Shown here: piece by piece, positions 33,768 through 42,834 of the stretch
Layout: each line of letters begins with the position of its first letter
How positions within the stretch are numbered: the first letter of the stretch is position 1
Origin: Chloroflexota bacterium
GTDB taxonomy: Bacteria; Chloroflexota; Limnocylindria; Limnocylindrales; CSP1-4
Reading direction: 5' to 3'
Assembly: GCA_003141245.1 (NCBI GenBank)
Contig: PLLE01000008.1
Coordinates: forward strand, 6,839 to 64,293
DNA length: 57,455 bases
Notes under the pieces: model-generated
Seen by the model: the letters and a program-made list of their open reading frames with translations, nothing else
What the model was told of the DNA's origin: nothing
Databases searched by the model: none
Program-made: the position numbers and the translations under genes

Positions 33768-34538
33768 CTAAGTAGGGCGGTCGAAGGCTACCCCGCGATC
33801 TCGCAGCGAGACGAAGCCGTCGCCTGCCACGATAAGGTGATCGAGCAGCTGGATGTCGAGAAGCCGACCGGCCGCGAGCGCCTCGGCGGTCAACCGCAAG
33901 TCGTCCGGGCTGGGCGTCGGGTCGCCCGACGGGTGGTTGTGGACGAGAATCAGGCCTGCGGCGTTGAGGCGAACGGCGTCTCGGAATAGCTCGCCGATCC
34001 GGACAAGGCTGGACGAAACGTTGCCCTGGTAGACGGTGACGAGCCGAAGGACCGCGTTGCGCGTGTTCAGCAGAACCACGCGTAGTTCCTCCCGCTCCAG
34101 GAAGCCCATCTGCGGCACGAGCCTCTCGCCGACGTCGCGCGGCGCTCGGACCGTCCAACGACCCTGCGGCCAGTCGGCCACGGCGCGCCGTCCCAGCTCG
34201 AACGCGACCGCCAGCTGCGCGGCCCGGACTGGCCCGACTCCCGGCACGGCCTCGAGCTCGATGTCAGTGGCGCGGGCCAGCCCCACGAGACCCTCGTGGC
34301 GCCGCAGCGCATCCGAGGCTGCGTCGACGGCCGTGGCTCCGCGGGTGCCGGTTCCCCATAGCACGCCGATCAGCTCCGCCGCGCTCAGCGCCGCGGCGCC
34401 GTGGATGGCGAGACGCTCGCGCGGCCGCTCTCTTGCGGGCACCAGGCCAAGGCCCCCGATCGACCGTTCTGCCGCGCGAGGCTGGCGCCTGGGGCGACTC
34501 GTCGACCCCAGACGTGGCGCTGACTCTGCCGGTTCCAC
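33768..34538 (-). CDS. radC: RadC family protein (JAB1/MPN metalloprotease-like domain)
   Basis: A 256-residue member of the RadC family, once thought to act in DNA repair; its actual role is unresolved. A helix-hairpin-helix segment (95-118, VPGVGPVRAAQLA) precedes the JAMM/MPN domain with HNHPSGDPTPSPDD (200-213). That motif supplies the two His, Ser and Asp metal ligands, so a zinc site is intact. The GTG start at 34536-34538 gives an N-terminus about 30 residues longer than most; GTG at codon 33 (VPARERPRERL) is a good alternative and matches the family start. Confidence 0.92.
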   Translation of the reverse strand: MEPAESAPRLGSTSRPRRQPRAAERSIGGLGLVPARERPRERLAIHGAAALSAAELIGVLWGTGTRGATAVDAASDALRRHEGLVGLARATDIELEAVPGVGPVRAAQLAVAFELGRRAVADWPQGRWTVRAPRDVGERLVPQMGFLEREELRVVLLNTRNAVLRLVTVYQGNVSSSLVRIGELFRDAVRLNAAGLILVHNHPSGDPTPSPDDLRLTAEALAAGRLLDIQLLDHLIVAGDGFVSLRDRGVAFDRPT

Positions 34539-34699
34539 AGTCGTCGACCTGCTGGCTGGGCGGAGATTCGGATGGGCGAGACGTTCCCGGAGCCAAACGA
34601 CGGGAGCCCGCCGATTCCCCCCGCCATCGGGCTCCGAGAACGAAGCGGAGCCTAGGCCTCGCCGCTTATCTGCGGACCAACTGCGGCTTTACGCCGGCT

Positions 34700-36007
34700 T
34701 CACCAGGACGTGTTGTTGGTGCCGACCCACCACACCAGCAAGACGAGGCTGCCGTTGTAGGCGGCATGAAGAGTCGCGGACGCGAAGATCGAGTGCCGTC
34801 TGGTGTAGATCCAGGAGAGTGCCCACGCGACGGGGATCCGGACGACAAACGCGAGGATCGCTGCGCGGACGAAGATGCTCAGGTCATCGAAGCTGGTGAC
34901 GTCGATGATGTGGACGGCCGCGAAGAAGATGGCTGCACGGATCAGCGCCGAGTCTCGCCTGAGCGATCGAGCCCACGCGTTGGTGGCGAAGCCCCGGAAG
35001 AAGATCTCCTCGCCGATGGGGGCGACGACCGCGGCCGCCAGCAGCGTGATCCACAGGTCCCATCCGTGGAGGTGGGCCGGGATCGGCCCCGAGGACTGCA
35101 CGTCTCTCATCCCCAAGAGATTTGTCAGGATCCCTGCCAGGAAGAGGGTCGCGATCAGGAACGGGCTCGAGAGGGCCAACCCAAGGAGAGCGTCCCCGCC
35201 CAGAGCTCGGAGGGATTGAGTTCTGGCTCCCTGAATCGGATCCGCTCCCTCGTAGACCGGAGCCGGCAAGTCGTTCGGGTCGGGCGCCAGGTGCTTCGGT
35301 CGCGCCATCTCCCGCCAGGAGAGAGCACCCGGTCGGACGACCAGCAGCTGGACCAGGCCGAGATAGCCTGCTACGTTCACCAGCAGGAGAAGCAGCGTCT
35401 GGACCGGTGTTGCCAGCCGCAAGTTGAGATAGCCGACAAGGCCGATGAGCGGGAGCGAGGCCGCCGTCGTCAAGGCGAGCCACGCCCCCGTCACCAGAAA
35501 CGGCGAAGGTCCGGAGTAGTCCTGCCAGCCGTCGGCGCGGCGCTGGCTGCCCTGAGCTGCGGCCGCCGTGGTGAGCCCGGCCGTCAGAGCCACGCATGCG
35601 GTCTCCGCAATCCCGGCGATGAGTAGCTCGACGCCGCGGGTGACGCCGGCAATTCCCGCCGCGATCAGCGCGACCAGAATGCCCAGGCCCGCGAGCGACA
35701 GAAGCCAGCCCGCGGCGTACATCCGAGGGGCGGCCCGGCCCTGCAGCGAGTTGATCGGCCTGGGCGCGACGACAGGGTGGAAGCGGCCCGGCGATTCAAA
35801 CGATCCCGGATACGGGTATCCCCATGGCGCGGGAGCGTAACTCCAAGCTGTCCACGGCCCGAATCCTGGCGGCGGGTAGCTCCACGCCCCGGGCGCGTAG
35901 CCGGGGGAGCCGTAGCCGGGCGAGACAACGTCCGAGGGTGGAGCGGGCTGGGCGGGTGGATCGCTCGGGGCTTCTCCCACGTCGCCGTGAGGTGGGTCGG
36001 CCGACAT
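34700..36007 (-). CDS. CPBP-family intramembrane glutamic endopeptidase
   Basis: A membrane protease related to CAAX-processing Rce1. The 435-residue protein has a 95-residue Gly/Pro/Tyr-rich cytoplasmic N-terminus, then about eight membrane helices. The active site is complete: APIGEEIFFRGF (329-340) gives the catalytic Glu pair (333-334) and Arg338, AVHII supplies His366, and HAAYN near 420 completes the site. The ATG at 36005-36007 follows the double-zinc-ribbon gene by 17 bases, so the two are co-transcribed. The P/Y-rich tail is typical of proteins with SPFH or zinc-ribbon partners; the substrate is unknown. Confidence 0.88.
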   Translation of the reverse strand: MSADPPHGDVGEAPSDPPAQPAPPSDVVSPGYGSPGYAPGAWSYPPPGFGPWTAWSYAPAPWGYPYPGSFESPGRFHPVVAPRPINSLQGRAAPRMYAAGWLLSLAGLGILVALIAAGIAGVTRGVELLIAGIAETACVALTAGLTTAAAAQGSQRRADGWQDYSGPSPFLVTGAWLALTTAASLPLIGLVGYLNLRLATPVQTLLLLLVNVAGYLGLVQLLVVRPGALSWREMARPKHLAPDPNDLPAPVYEGADPIQGARTQSLRALGGDALLGLALSSPFLIATLFLAGILTNLLGMRDVQSSGPIPAHLHGWDLWITLLAAAVVAPIGEEIFFRGFATNAWARSLRRDSALIRAAIFFAAVHIIDVTSFDDLSIFVRAAILAFVVRIPVAWALSWIYTRRHSIFASATLHAAYNGSLVLLVWWVGTNNTSW

Positions 36008-36024
36008 CGATGCGTCGCAGGCGA

Positions 36025-36645
36025 CTACGTAGCTTGGCCGTTCGCGGCCGACGACGGGCTTGCCGGGAGCGATTCCGCCGCCGGCCGCGCCCTGACTGAG
36101 CGACCCACTTTCGGCTCAAGAGCGGGCGGCTGGATCGGCTGCGCGTCGGTGACCCGCTGGACAGTCGGAATCTCGAAGTCTCTGCCGCACCAGGCGCACA
36201 GCGACCAGTCGAGGCCGACCAAACGGTCGCAGTTAGGGCAGACGCGGTTCAGCCGCTGGCGGCACCAGGGGCAGATGATCCACTCGTTGTTGACCCGACG
36301 ATCGCACCCATGACACGTCTTGACCGCTTCGACCTCGGCCAGGAGAGCCTCTTCGGCAAGGTTCCGTTCGTAGACGTCGCCGAGCCGTTCGGGCGGCCGA
36401 ACGACCCGATAGACGATCACTCCCAGGGGGAAGAAGAAGGGCAAGAACAGGATGATCAGACCCGTCGCCAGGAAGGGCAGGGCCGGGTTCTCCGTTCGGT
36501 CGCGCATGTCCCGAAAGGCCCAATAGGCCGCGACGATCCACAGCAGGATCATGTACCCGAAGGTCGCGTACAGGATCATCTGGACGACGGCGTTCGCGAA
36601 GAACGTGCCTATTGCGCCGCCAAGCGCGCCTACCGGGTCAATCAT
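36025..36645 (-). CDS. Membrane protein with double zinc ribbon
   Basis: A 206-residue protein. Two membrane helices (about 22-44 and 56-80) are followed by a cytosolic linker and two zinc ribbons: CHGC/CPWC (111-114, 125-128) and CPNC/CAWC (136-139, 150-153). The C-terminal 45 residues are disordered and Pro/Ala-rich. Function unknown; double zinc ribbons often mediate protein contacts. It is the first gene of a pair with the CPBP protease 17 bases downstream, suggesting the two act together. ATG at 36643-36645. Confidence 0.85.
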   Translation of the reverse strand: MIDPVGALGGAIGTFFANAVVQMILYATFGYMILLWIVAAYWAFRDMRDRTENPALPFLATGLIILFLPFFFPLGVIVYRVVRPPERLGDVYERNLAEEALLAEVEAVKTCHGCDRRVNNEWIICPWCRQRLNRVCPNCDRLVGLDWSLCAWCGRDFEIPTVQRVTDAQPIQPPALEPKVGRSVRARPAAESLPASPSSAANGQAT

Positions 36646-36817
36646 CGAGAAGGATCCGTCCTCTCCGATTCGTCCTTGCAGGCGTCCTGCGAAACGGCAA
36701 GGAGTCCTTGAAGTCTATCAGGGTGACGGTCGCGAACGGCCCGTACGGTGGCCTCTGACGGCCCGCGCAGACGTGCGGTGATGCCGATGGCAGGCCCCTC
36801 GGGGCCCCGTGGCCGGG

Positions 36818-37900
36818 TCAATCCCCCAACTCTCGATCGGGCGCCCCGCCCATGACAGGTACGGCCGAGGTGGCAGGCACGGCGGCCGGCGGCGCGGCGG
36901 CCGGCAAGGCGTCCGCCGTTTCGTGCGTGAAAGCCGCGCTCCGCCAGGCCGACGCGACTCCCGACAGCGTCAGCGCAGCCGCCCAGGCAAGTGCCACGGC
37001 GCCGGCCGCGAGAGCGAATGCCACCGGTCGAAAGTCGCGCGTGGTACTGAAGTCCCCGATGCCAAGCGTGATCGCGATCGGCTGCACGTTCCGGGCGGCG
37101 ATCCGGCACCAGTCGAACGCAGTGGCGGTCGCGACCAGCGCCAGCCCCACGGCCACGACGCTCGTCCCATACGAGACGACGACGGTGAGCAGAGTGGAGA
37201 TGGGTCGGCGGACGAGTTGCCACGCGGCCCCATGCAGTGATCGCCATATCCCGCGGTCGGCGAGTATCTGGCGCCGGATCGCGATGGCGGCGATCGTCTC
37301 GGCAACGAGCCAGACAACGGCCACGACCGCCACCGCACCTGTGGCGGCGAAGATCACTCGCAACGGAAGCGGCGTGGCCAGGTTGGTCGGCGTCGTCAGC
37401 TCGTCGTACGTAGCGCTGAAGAGACGACCCGCCGCCCAGCCGAGCGCGACGGCGAGCGGCACCAGACAGATCATCCGGATCGCCAGGAGTCGGAGCAGCA
37501 GGGCCATTCCCGGCAGGGGAAGCCGATCCCGAGTCTTCGGGCGCTCGACATCCAGCGCCATCTCGACGAGCCACACGTCGACGAGTGAGCCGACGAGGCC
37601 GGCCACCGTCAACCAGACGGCGGCGGCGACGATGGCCGCGAGGACGACCTCGACGAGCCATTGCGTCGGCTCGCCGGAGATGGAGATGTAGTCGACTCCG
37701 GTCGCGCCGGCGATCTCGATCACCGATGGCAGGATGACGCTTGGCAGCGCGATCAAGACGATCCCGCCGCGAACCAGGAATCCCATCAGGGCGACGACCG
37801 GCGCCTCGCGGTCGGTCAGACAGAAAGTCGCGGCCCGCCACATGCGGCGGGCCCAGCCCGGCCTTCTTGCCTCGGAGGGCCGCTCCGTTGGTTCGGCCAA
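36818..37900 (-). CDS. Unknown multi-pass membrane protein
   Basis: A 360-residue integral membrane protein with about six helices (around 35-60, 85-110, 130-160, 185-210, 235-262, 290-315) and an Ala/Pro-rich cytoplasmic tail. No family recognised. Charged loops such as RRQILADRGIWRSL and the segment DVERPKTRDRLPLPGMAL resemble the cytosolic helices of bacterial membrane proteins that organise permease-like bundles. The start shown is TTG at 37898-37900, three bases after the UPF0182 stop; ATG at 37843 (codon 20) is a possible alternative. The tight spacing indicates co-translation with UPF0182. Confidence 0.75.
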   Translation of the reverse strand: MAEPTERPSEARRPGWARRMWRAATFCLTDREAPVVALMGFLVRGGIVLIALPSVILPSVIEIAGATGVDYISISGEPTQWLVEVVLAAIVAAAVWLTVAGLVGSLVDVWLVEMALDVERPKTRDRLPLPGMALLLRLLAIRMICLVPLAVALGWAAGRLFSATYDELTTPTNLATPLPLRVIFAATGAVAVVAVVWLVAETIAAIAIRRQILADRGIWRSLHGAAWQLVRRPISTLLTVVVSYGTSVVAVGLALVATATAFDWCRIAARNVQPIAITLGIGDFSTTRDFRPVAFALAAGAVALAWAAALTLSGVASAWRSAAFTHETADALPAAAPPAAVPATSAVPVMGGAPDRELGD

Positions 37901-37903
37901 CCG

Positions 37904-40900
37904 CTACTGTCCCGACGGCGCGGGCGTACCCAGCACGGTCTGGATCTGGATGAGGATCTGGCCGACGACGTTCATCTCCTTCTGGTACGTCGCCAGGTCA
38001 CCGTTGCGGAGCGCCTGCTGCGCCGCGTCGTAATGCTGGTTGGCCGCCGCGATCAGTTCCTGGACGGTGCCGTTGATCGGGATGGTTGGCGCCGCGCTGG
38101 GCGAGCCGGCGGGCGTGGCCGTGGCGCTCGGGCTCGGCGACGTACCCGGCGATGGCGAGCCGCCCGGCGTCGTGCCCCCGCCGGTGACGAGCTGCGTCAG
38201 CGCCGACTCCAACGTGTCGCCCCAGACGATCTGGCTCGGAGTGGCGACGATCACCTTCTGGAGCACCGGCAGCGGGTTGGTGTTGGATGACATGTAGACC
38301 GGTTGGACGTAGAGGATCGACTCCTGCATTGGCACGACCAGCAGGTTGCCCATCGTCACGGTGCTACCTTGCTGGCCCCACAGCGTCATCTGCTGGCTGA
38401 TGACCGGGTTCTGCTTTATCAGCGCCTGCATCTGCTGGGGCCCGTAGATGGTGGAGTCGCGCGGGAAGTCGTAGACGCTCACCTGGCCATAAGTGGCCGG
38501 GTCGTTGTGGGCCGCCACCCAGGCGATCATGTTCGGCCGGCCGGCCGGGACCATCGGCTGCAGGAGCAGGAACTCCGACTTGTTCAGGTCGGTCTTGCCC
38601 GGTGTCTGCATCTCCACGTAGTAGGCCTCGAGGGCCAGCTGCGCCGGTCCGCTGCTGCCGCTCAGACCCTTGTCGCGCGCAACCTGCCAGACGTCGTTGC
38701 CCTGGTAGAAGACGCCCGGGTCGGTGACGTGGTATTTCTCGAACTGGGTGGTCTGCGCGTCGAACAGGTCCTCTGGATAACGGAGGTGGGCCTGCAGATC
38801 GGAAGACATCTCGGAGAGCGGGTGGAAGACGCCCGAGAAGACGCCCTCCCAGGCCGTGATGATCGGGTCGGTCGGATCTGCCACGTAGAAGGTCGTCGTG
38901 CCGTCGTAGGCGTCCATCACGACCTTGACGCTGTTGCGGACGTAGTTGAAGGGGTCGCCCTGGAGTCCGCTCGCGGCCGGGTCGTTACCCGGGGCGTACG
39001 TGTTCGAGTCCGGGAACGCGGAGCTGGTCGTGTAGCCGTCGAGGATGTAGACGAGGCGGCCGCTCGAGGTGATGACCAGATACGGGTCCTTGTCATAGCG
39101 CAGGAATGGGGCGATGGCCTGGACCCGCTCCTGGATGGAGCGCCTGAACAGCAGCTGGCTGTTGCCGTTGATCTGGTTGCTGATCAGCAGGTTGAGGTCA
39201 CCGAAGCGGGCCGCGAAGAGCAGCCTGGTGAGCGGCGTGTCCATCTTGATTCCGGTCGTGCCGGACCAGCTGTTGTAGGCGTCGCCGGTGGCGGTCGAGG
39301 ACGGGTAGTCGAATTCCTGCGTCCCACCGCCGACGATCACGTAGTCGCTGGTCTGGGTGCCGAAGTAGATGCGCGACTCCGTTATGGTGGGCGCGCCGGC
39401 CGACGAGACCGGCGGCACGTTCTGGATCACCAGCCTCGGGTTGGCGCTCTGGTTCGTCTGGCTGCGCACCACCTCGTTCACGGGCAGCATCGCCAGTCCG
39501 ACGCCGTGGGTGTAGAGCAGATGCTGGTTGACCCAGCTCGAGTTGCCGTTGTTGAGGTCGACAACCTTGGTGGGGTCGAGCTCGCGCCCGGCCAGCATGA
39601 CCTGGCGGACGCACGGAGCCGGGTTGGGGGCGCAGCTCGCGGCGTCGGTGAAGACGTAGCGGTCGGTGTCGACGTCGCCGAAGCTGTAGTAGTTGCGGAT
39701 CAGCTGCATGTTGTTGAGGGTCGGCCCGAGGGGTCGGTAGTCCCACAGGCGCAGGTTCTGAATCGTCGGCTGCTCGGCAGCCAGCGAAGCCTGAGTAAGC
39801 GTCGAGCCCGGTGTATATGAAGCGGTCGACCAGCCGGTCAGGTTGAAACCGAGCCGCGTCATGTCGATGTTGTTCTGGATGTAGGGCGTTTCCTGGCCCT
39901 GCTGGTTCGGATCGACCGCCAGGCGCTGGACGAGTTGCGGGTAGGCGAAGTCGAGCACCACGAAGGCGCCGATCCACACCACCACCGTCACCGTGAGCGG
40001 GATCCACCACTTGGTGAAGCAGAAGAGCAAGAAAAGGGTCCCGGCGAAGGCGGCCAGGATCGTCATGACGTTGAATGCCAGGAACTTCGCGTTGGCGTCG
40101 GCGTAGCTCACGCCCTGGAAGACGCCGCTCTGGCCGCTGTAGACGAGCTCATAGCGGTCGAGCTGGAAGCCGATCGCGATCGAGAAGAGGTACAGCATGA
40201 TCAGGACGCCGACATGGGTTCGCGCCGCCGTCGGCATCGAGGCGCCCGAGATCACTGCCACCAGATAGCGGACACCGATCAGGACCATCGACACCAGGAG
40301 AAGAGTGTTGGCGTACGACTGGACGAGCCGATAGAACGGCAGCTCGAAGACGTAGAAGCTGATGTTGAGGCCGAAGGTGGGGTCGGTCTGGGCGAACGGA
40401 ACGCGATGAGCGAACAGCTGGATCGTCTGCCAGCTGCTGGCCATCAACCCGCCGAGCCCCAGGGCGATGAGCAGGCCAAGAACGAGCAGCACCCAGAAGA
40501 CCGGACGGCCCACATCGGGAACCTCGATCGGTGCGCCCTTCTGGGCGCTCGGGCGGCGAGGTCGGCCGGCAAAGGGGCCACCGTCGAAGGAGCCGCCGCT
40601 GGTGTAGCGGTCCATGTTGAAGCGGTCGAGGAAGTCGTCCAGTGAGAAGCGGCGCATCTCGCCCTTGGGGATCAGCCGCCCGGTCAGCCAGACGTTGAAC
40701 CACAGGAAGACGAATGCGACGATGGCGCCGAGGGCGAACAGGCCGATCTGCGATCCGAAGCGTGTCCAGAAGACATTGGAGTACCCAACGCTCTGGAACC
40801 AGATGGCATCGGTCCACAGGCCGATGCCCAACGTGAAGAAAGCCGTCAGCACCGGCAGCACGACCAGGAGGACCACAGCCAGCACGATCCAGATGCGGCT

Positions 40901-41206
40901 GATGTGCAGCTGGGGCATCTCGCCGTTCGTGCCCACCGATCGAGGTCCGCGCCGTCGGCCCGACCAGCCAGCGAAGAGTCCCTGATCTTCGTCGTCCCGA
41001 TCCGAGCCGTTGCCGGAGTCGGTTCCGTTCGATGTCACTGGTTCGTCCTTCCTTAGTCCCTCGGTCGATGAGCGATCGGCCGCCTCGGAGGCCGACCCGG
41101 CAGCGGGATCGGCTTCACCTTCGGCTCCCGGCTCGCCACTCTTGCGGCGCTGCTCGGCCTGACGGCGGCGCAACTCATCCATGAAGTCGTCGAACATGTC
41201 GCGCAT
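37904..41206 (-). CDS. UPF0182 family membrane protein
   Basis: A 1100-residue protein of the UPF0182 (COG1615) family, widespread in Actinobacteria, Chloroflexota and Cyanobacteria, of unknown function. A charged cytoplasmic start (1-100) leads to about seven membrane helices (roughly 105-430). A large extracytoplasmic region (about 435-1020) carries the family phrases TPYIQNNIDMTRLGFNL, LLYTHGVGLAMLPVNEV, RIYFGTQTSDYVIVG and FLRYDKDPYLVI. The tail is Ser/Pro-rich (about 1020-1045) before a final coiled coil with repeated Gln/Asn (AANQHYDAAQQALRNGD). ATG at 41204-41206; a second ATG lies four codons in. Confidence 0.93.
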   Translation of the reverse strand: MRDMFDDFMDELRRRQAEQRRKSGEPGAEGEADPAAGSASEAADRSSTEGLRKDEPVTSNGTDSGNGSDRDDEDQGLFAGWSGRRRGPRSVGTNGEMPQLHISRIWIVLAVVLLVVLPVLTAFFTLGIGLWTDAIWFQSVGYSNVFWTRFGSQIGLFALGAIVAFVFLWFNVWLTGRLIPKGEMRRFSLDDFLDRFNMDRYTSGGSFDGGPFAGRPRRPSAQKGAPIEVPDVGRPVFWVLLVLGLLIALGLGGLMASSWQTIQLFAHRVPFAQTDPTFGLNISFYVFELPFYRLVQSYANTLLLVSMVLIGVRYLVAVISGASMPTAARTHVGVLIMLYLFSIAIGFQLDRYELVYSGQSGVFQGVSYADANAKFLAFNVMTILAAFAGTLFLLFCFTKWWIPLTVTVVVWIGAFVVLDFAYPQLVQRLAVDPNQQGQETPYIQNNIDMTRLGFNLTGWSTASYTPGSTLTQASLAAEQPTIQNLRLWDYRPLGPTLNNMQLIRNYYSFGDVDTDRYVFTDAASCAPNPAPCVRQVMLAGRELDPTKVVDLNNGNSSWVNQHLLYTHGVGLAMLPVNEVVRSQTNQSANPRLVIQNVPPVSSAGAPTITESRIYFGTQTSDYVIVGGGTQEFDYPSSTATGDAYNSWSGTTGIKMDTPLTRLLFAARFGDLNLLISNQINGNSQLLFRRSIQERVQAIAPFLRYDKDPYLVITSSGRLVYILDGYTTSSAFPDSNTYAPGNDPAASGLQGDPFNYVRNSVKVVMDAYDGTTTFYVADPTDPIITAWEGVFSGVFHPLSEMSSDLQAHLRYPEDLFDAQTTQFEKYHVTDPGVFYQGNDVWQVARDKGLSGSSGPAQLALEAYYVEMQTPGKTDLNKSEFLLLQPMVPAGRPNMIAWVAAHNDPATYGQVSVYDFPRDSTIYGPQQMQALIKQNPVISQQMTLWGQQGSTVTMGNLLVVPMQESILYVQPVYMSSNTNPLPVLQKVIVATPSQIVWGDTLESALTQLVTGGGTTPGGSPSPGTSPSPSATATPAGSPSAAPTIPINGTVQELIAAANQHYDAAQQALRNGDLATYQKEMNVVGQILIQIQTVLGTPAPSGQ

Positions 41207-41312
41207 ACGCCGAGTCTAGCGACCCGACGGAATAGCCGGGGGCTGCGGCCTCGGATGTGTCGACCGGACGCCTTCGCCCGGATCCACCGATCGCCGCTTG
41301 CGTCTCGCTCGG

Positions 41313-41774
41313 TCAGCCGGCGAGTCGTAGAAGCGCGTCCCGGAAGGCTCGGAGTACCGTCTGAGCCAGCTCGTTGTCGCGCATCGTGGCGATTCGCGCA
41401 GGCTCGAAACGGAAGCCGGCGAGCAAGGTGAGCGACGCTTGCCACGGGCGCGTTTCGTCGACGGGAGGTTGCCCGAGGCGCAACCGGAGCTGTTGCCGCC
41501 CGCCCTCTTCCATGATCAAGCCGGAAAGCGTGCCGGCCAGCGCCGGCCCCAGGCGCAGCAGAGGCGAACCGGGCGGCGGCTCGGGCGTGGGGCTCAGGGC
41601 CTCGAACTCGACGAGCGCCCCGTCTCGCTCGCACCAGAGCAACGCCACCCACCACCCATCGGCCATGGTCTGCGGCCGACTCATGCCGACCTGGAGCCTC
41701 TCCCCGGGGCGAAGCTCGATTTCGCGCAGATACGAGGGGCCCGGAGCGGGGAGTCTGGGTCGGATATCAGGCAT
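41313..41774 (-). CDS. Unknown 153-residue protein
   Basis: No family recognised. The protein is soluble, rich in beta strands and arginine, with a helical C-terminus (ELAQTVLRAFRDALLRLAG). The central segment WWVALLWCERDGALVEFEAL looks like a buried strand pair. The ATG at 41772-41774 begins four bases after the stop of the zinc-ribbon membrane gene, which argues for the shorter start over an open frame running back to 41861. It is the third gene of a guaA-led group. Function unknown. Confidence 0.65.
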   Translation of the reverse strand: MPDIRPRLPAPGPSYLREIELRPGERLQVGMSRPQTMADGWWVALLWCERDGALVEFEALSPTPEPPPGSPLLRLGPALAGTLSGLIMEEGGRQQLRLRLGQPPVDETRPWQASLTLLAGFRFEPARIATMRDNELAQTVLRAFRDALLRLAG

Positions 41775-41778
41775 CTGG

Positions 41779-42798
41779 CTAGGAGCCGGGGTTGCCGCGC
41801 CGCCGAGCGCTGGCAGGCGTCTCGGCCGCGGCCGCCGAAGCAGTAGGCCCGGGCGCGGCATCGGACGTGGGCTCGGGACTGGGTTGGGATGGCGCGGCCG
41901 CGGCGGTCGCGGCTTGCGTGCCGGCGGCGATCTCCCGATCGAGGCGCTCCATCTCGGCCCGTACCTCGTCGCTGGGCGGCTTGAAGACGCTCGGATCGAC
42001 GCTTCCGCTCGCGGTCGCCATGACCCTGTCGTCCCCCTCGTCGAAGATCAGCGAGCGCAAACCGGGGCGCTTCTTCTGGCGCGCGACCCTGTCGGCGTAA
42101 TCGCGGAGCTCGGGCGAGACGGCCGTCAGGCCCGGGATCGCCGCCGTCTCCGCGACCTGCCCTGGAGTCAACGTCGCCCCGCAGTTCGGGCATCGCTCGG
42201 CACCAGCCGGGATTCCGGCCGAACACCAGGGGCACGCGGGTCCATCGGGTTGCGCGGACGGTCCGCCGGCGTGCCCGGCCGGCTTCCTGGTGCTCCGCTT
42301 GGCCGCCTGCGCAGGCTCGGTCGCCCGTGCAGGTTCGGTCGCCGTCGCAGGCTCCGGCGCCGGGGCCGCGACCGTCGCCGGCTCGGGAGCGGCTCGCTCG
42401 CCGGCCGTCGTGTCGATCGGGCCCGCTTCGTGGATCAGCCGGCCGCCGACCGCGAAGAGCGCCGCGCCGGGCAGGATCGCCGCGGCATAGGCCCGGCCCA
42501 GCTCGTCCGGCAGCATCGCGAACCCGACGATCGCCATCGTCCACGCAGCCCAGTCGAGCGGGCGGCGCGGGTCCGGGGCGAAGATGGCGCCCGCGACCGG
42601 AACGATCGTCACGATCGCGATCGCGACCACGGCCCAGAGCACGATGACTGCCGGCACGCCGTAGATCCCGGACGGTGGCAGATCACCCTCAACGTGGTTG
42701 AGCCCGAGGAACTCCGTGGCGACGAGCCCGAGAAGCGCACTCAGCAGGATGCAGAGCCATCCTCCGAAGACCGCGAGCGCCCCGAAGATCCTCTGCAT
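41779..42798 (-). CDS. Membrane protein with zinc ribbon
   Basis: A 339-residue protein of no recognised family. Four membrane helices (about 5-28, 45-70, 83-98, 105-122) are followed by an Ala/Pro/Thr-rich linker, a zinc ribbon CPWC...CPNC (near 188-206) and a charged helix region rich in Arg/Glu (about 230-290). The C-terminus is low-complexity Ala/Pro. ATG at 42796-42798 with GGAG three bases upstream. It lies 36 bases downstream of guaA and is followed after four bases by the unknown gene at 41774. This pattern of helices plus cytosolic zinc ribbon recurs at 36025-36645. Confidence 0.78.
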   Translation of the reverse strand: MQRIFGALAVFGGWLCILLSALLGLVATEFLGLNHVEGDLPPSGIYGVPAVIVLWAVVAIAIVTIVPVAGAIFAPDPRRPLDWAAWTMAIVGFAMLPDELGRAYAAAILPGAALFAVGGRLIHEAGPIDTTAGERAAPEPATVAAPAPEPATATEPARATEPAQAAKRSTRKPAGHAGGPSAQPDGPACPWCSAGIPAGAERCPNCGATLTPGQVAETAAIPGLTAVSPELRDYADRVARQKKRPGLRSLIFDEGDDRVMATASGSVDPSVFKPPSDEVRAEMERLDREIAAGTQAATAAAAPSQPSPEPTSDAAPGPTASAAAAETPASARRRGNPGS

Positions 42799-42834
42799 CG
42801 TTCTCCTTCGTTCCTCGGCGCTACCTCGCCGCCG

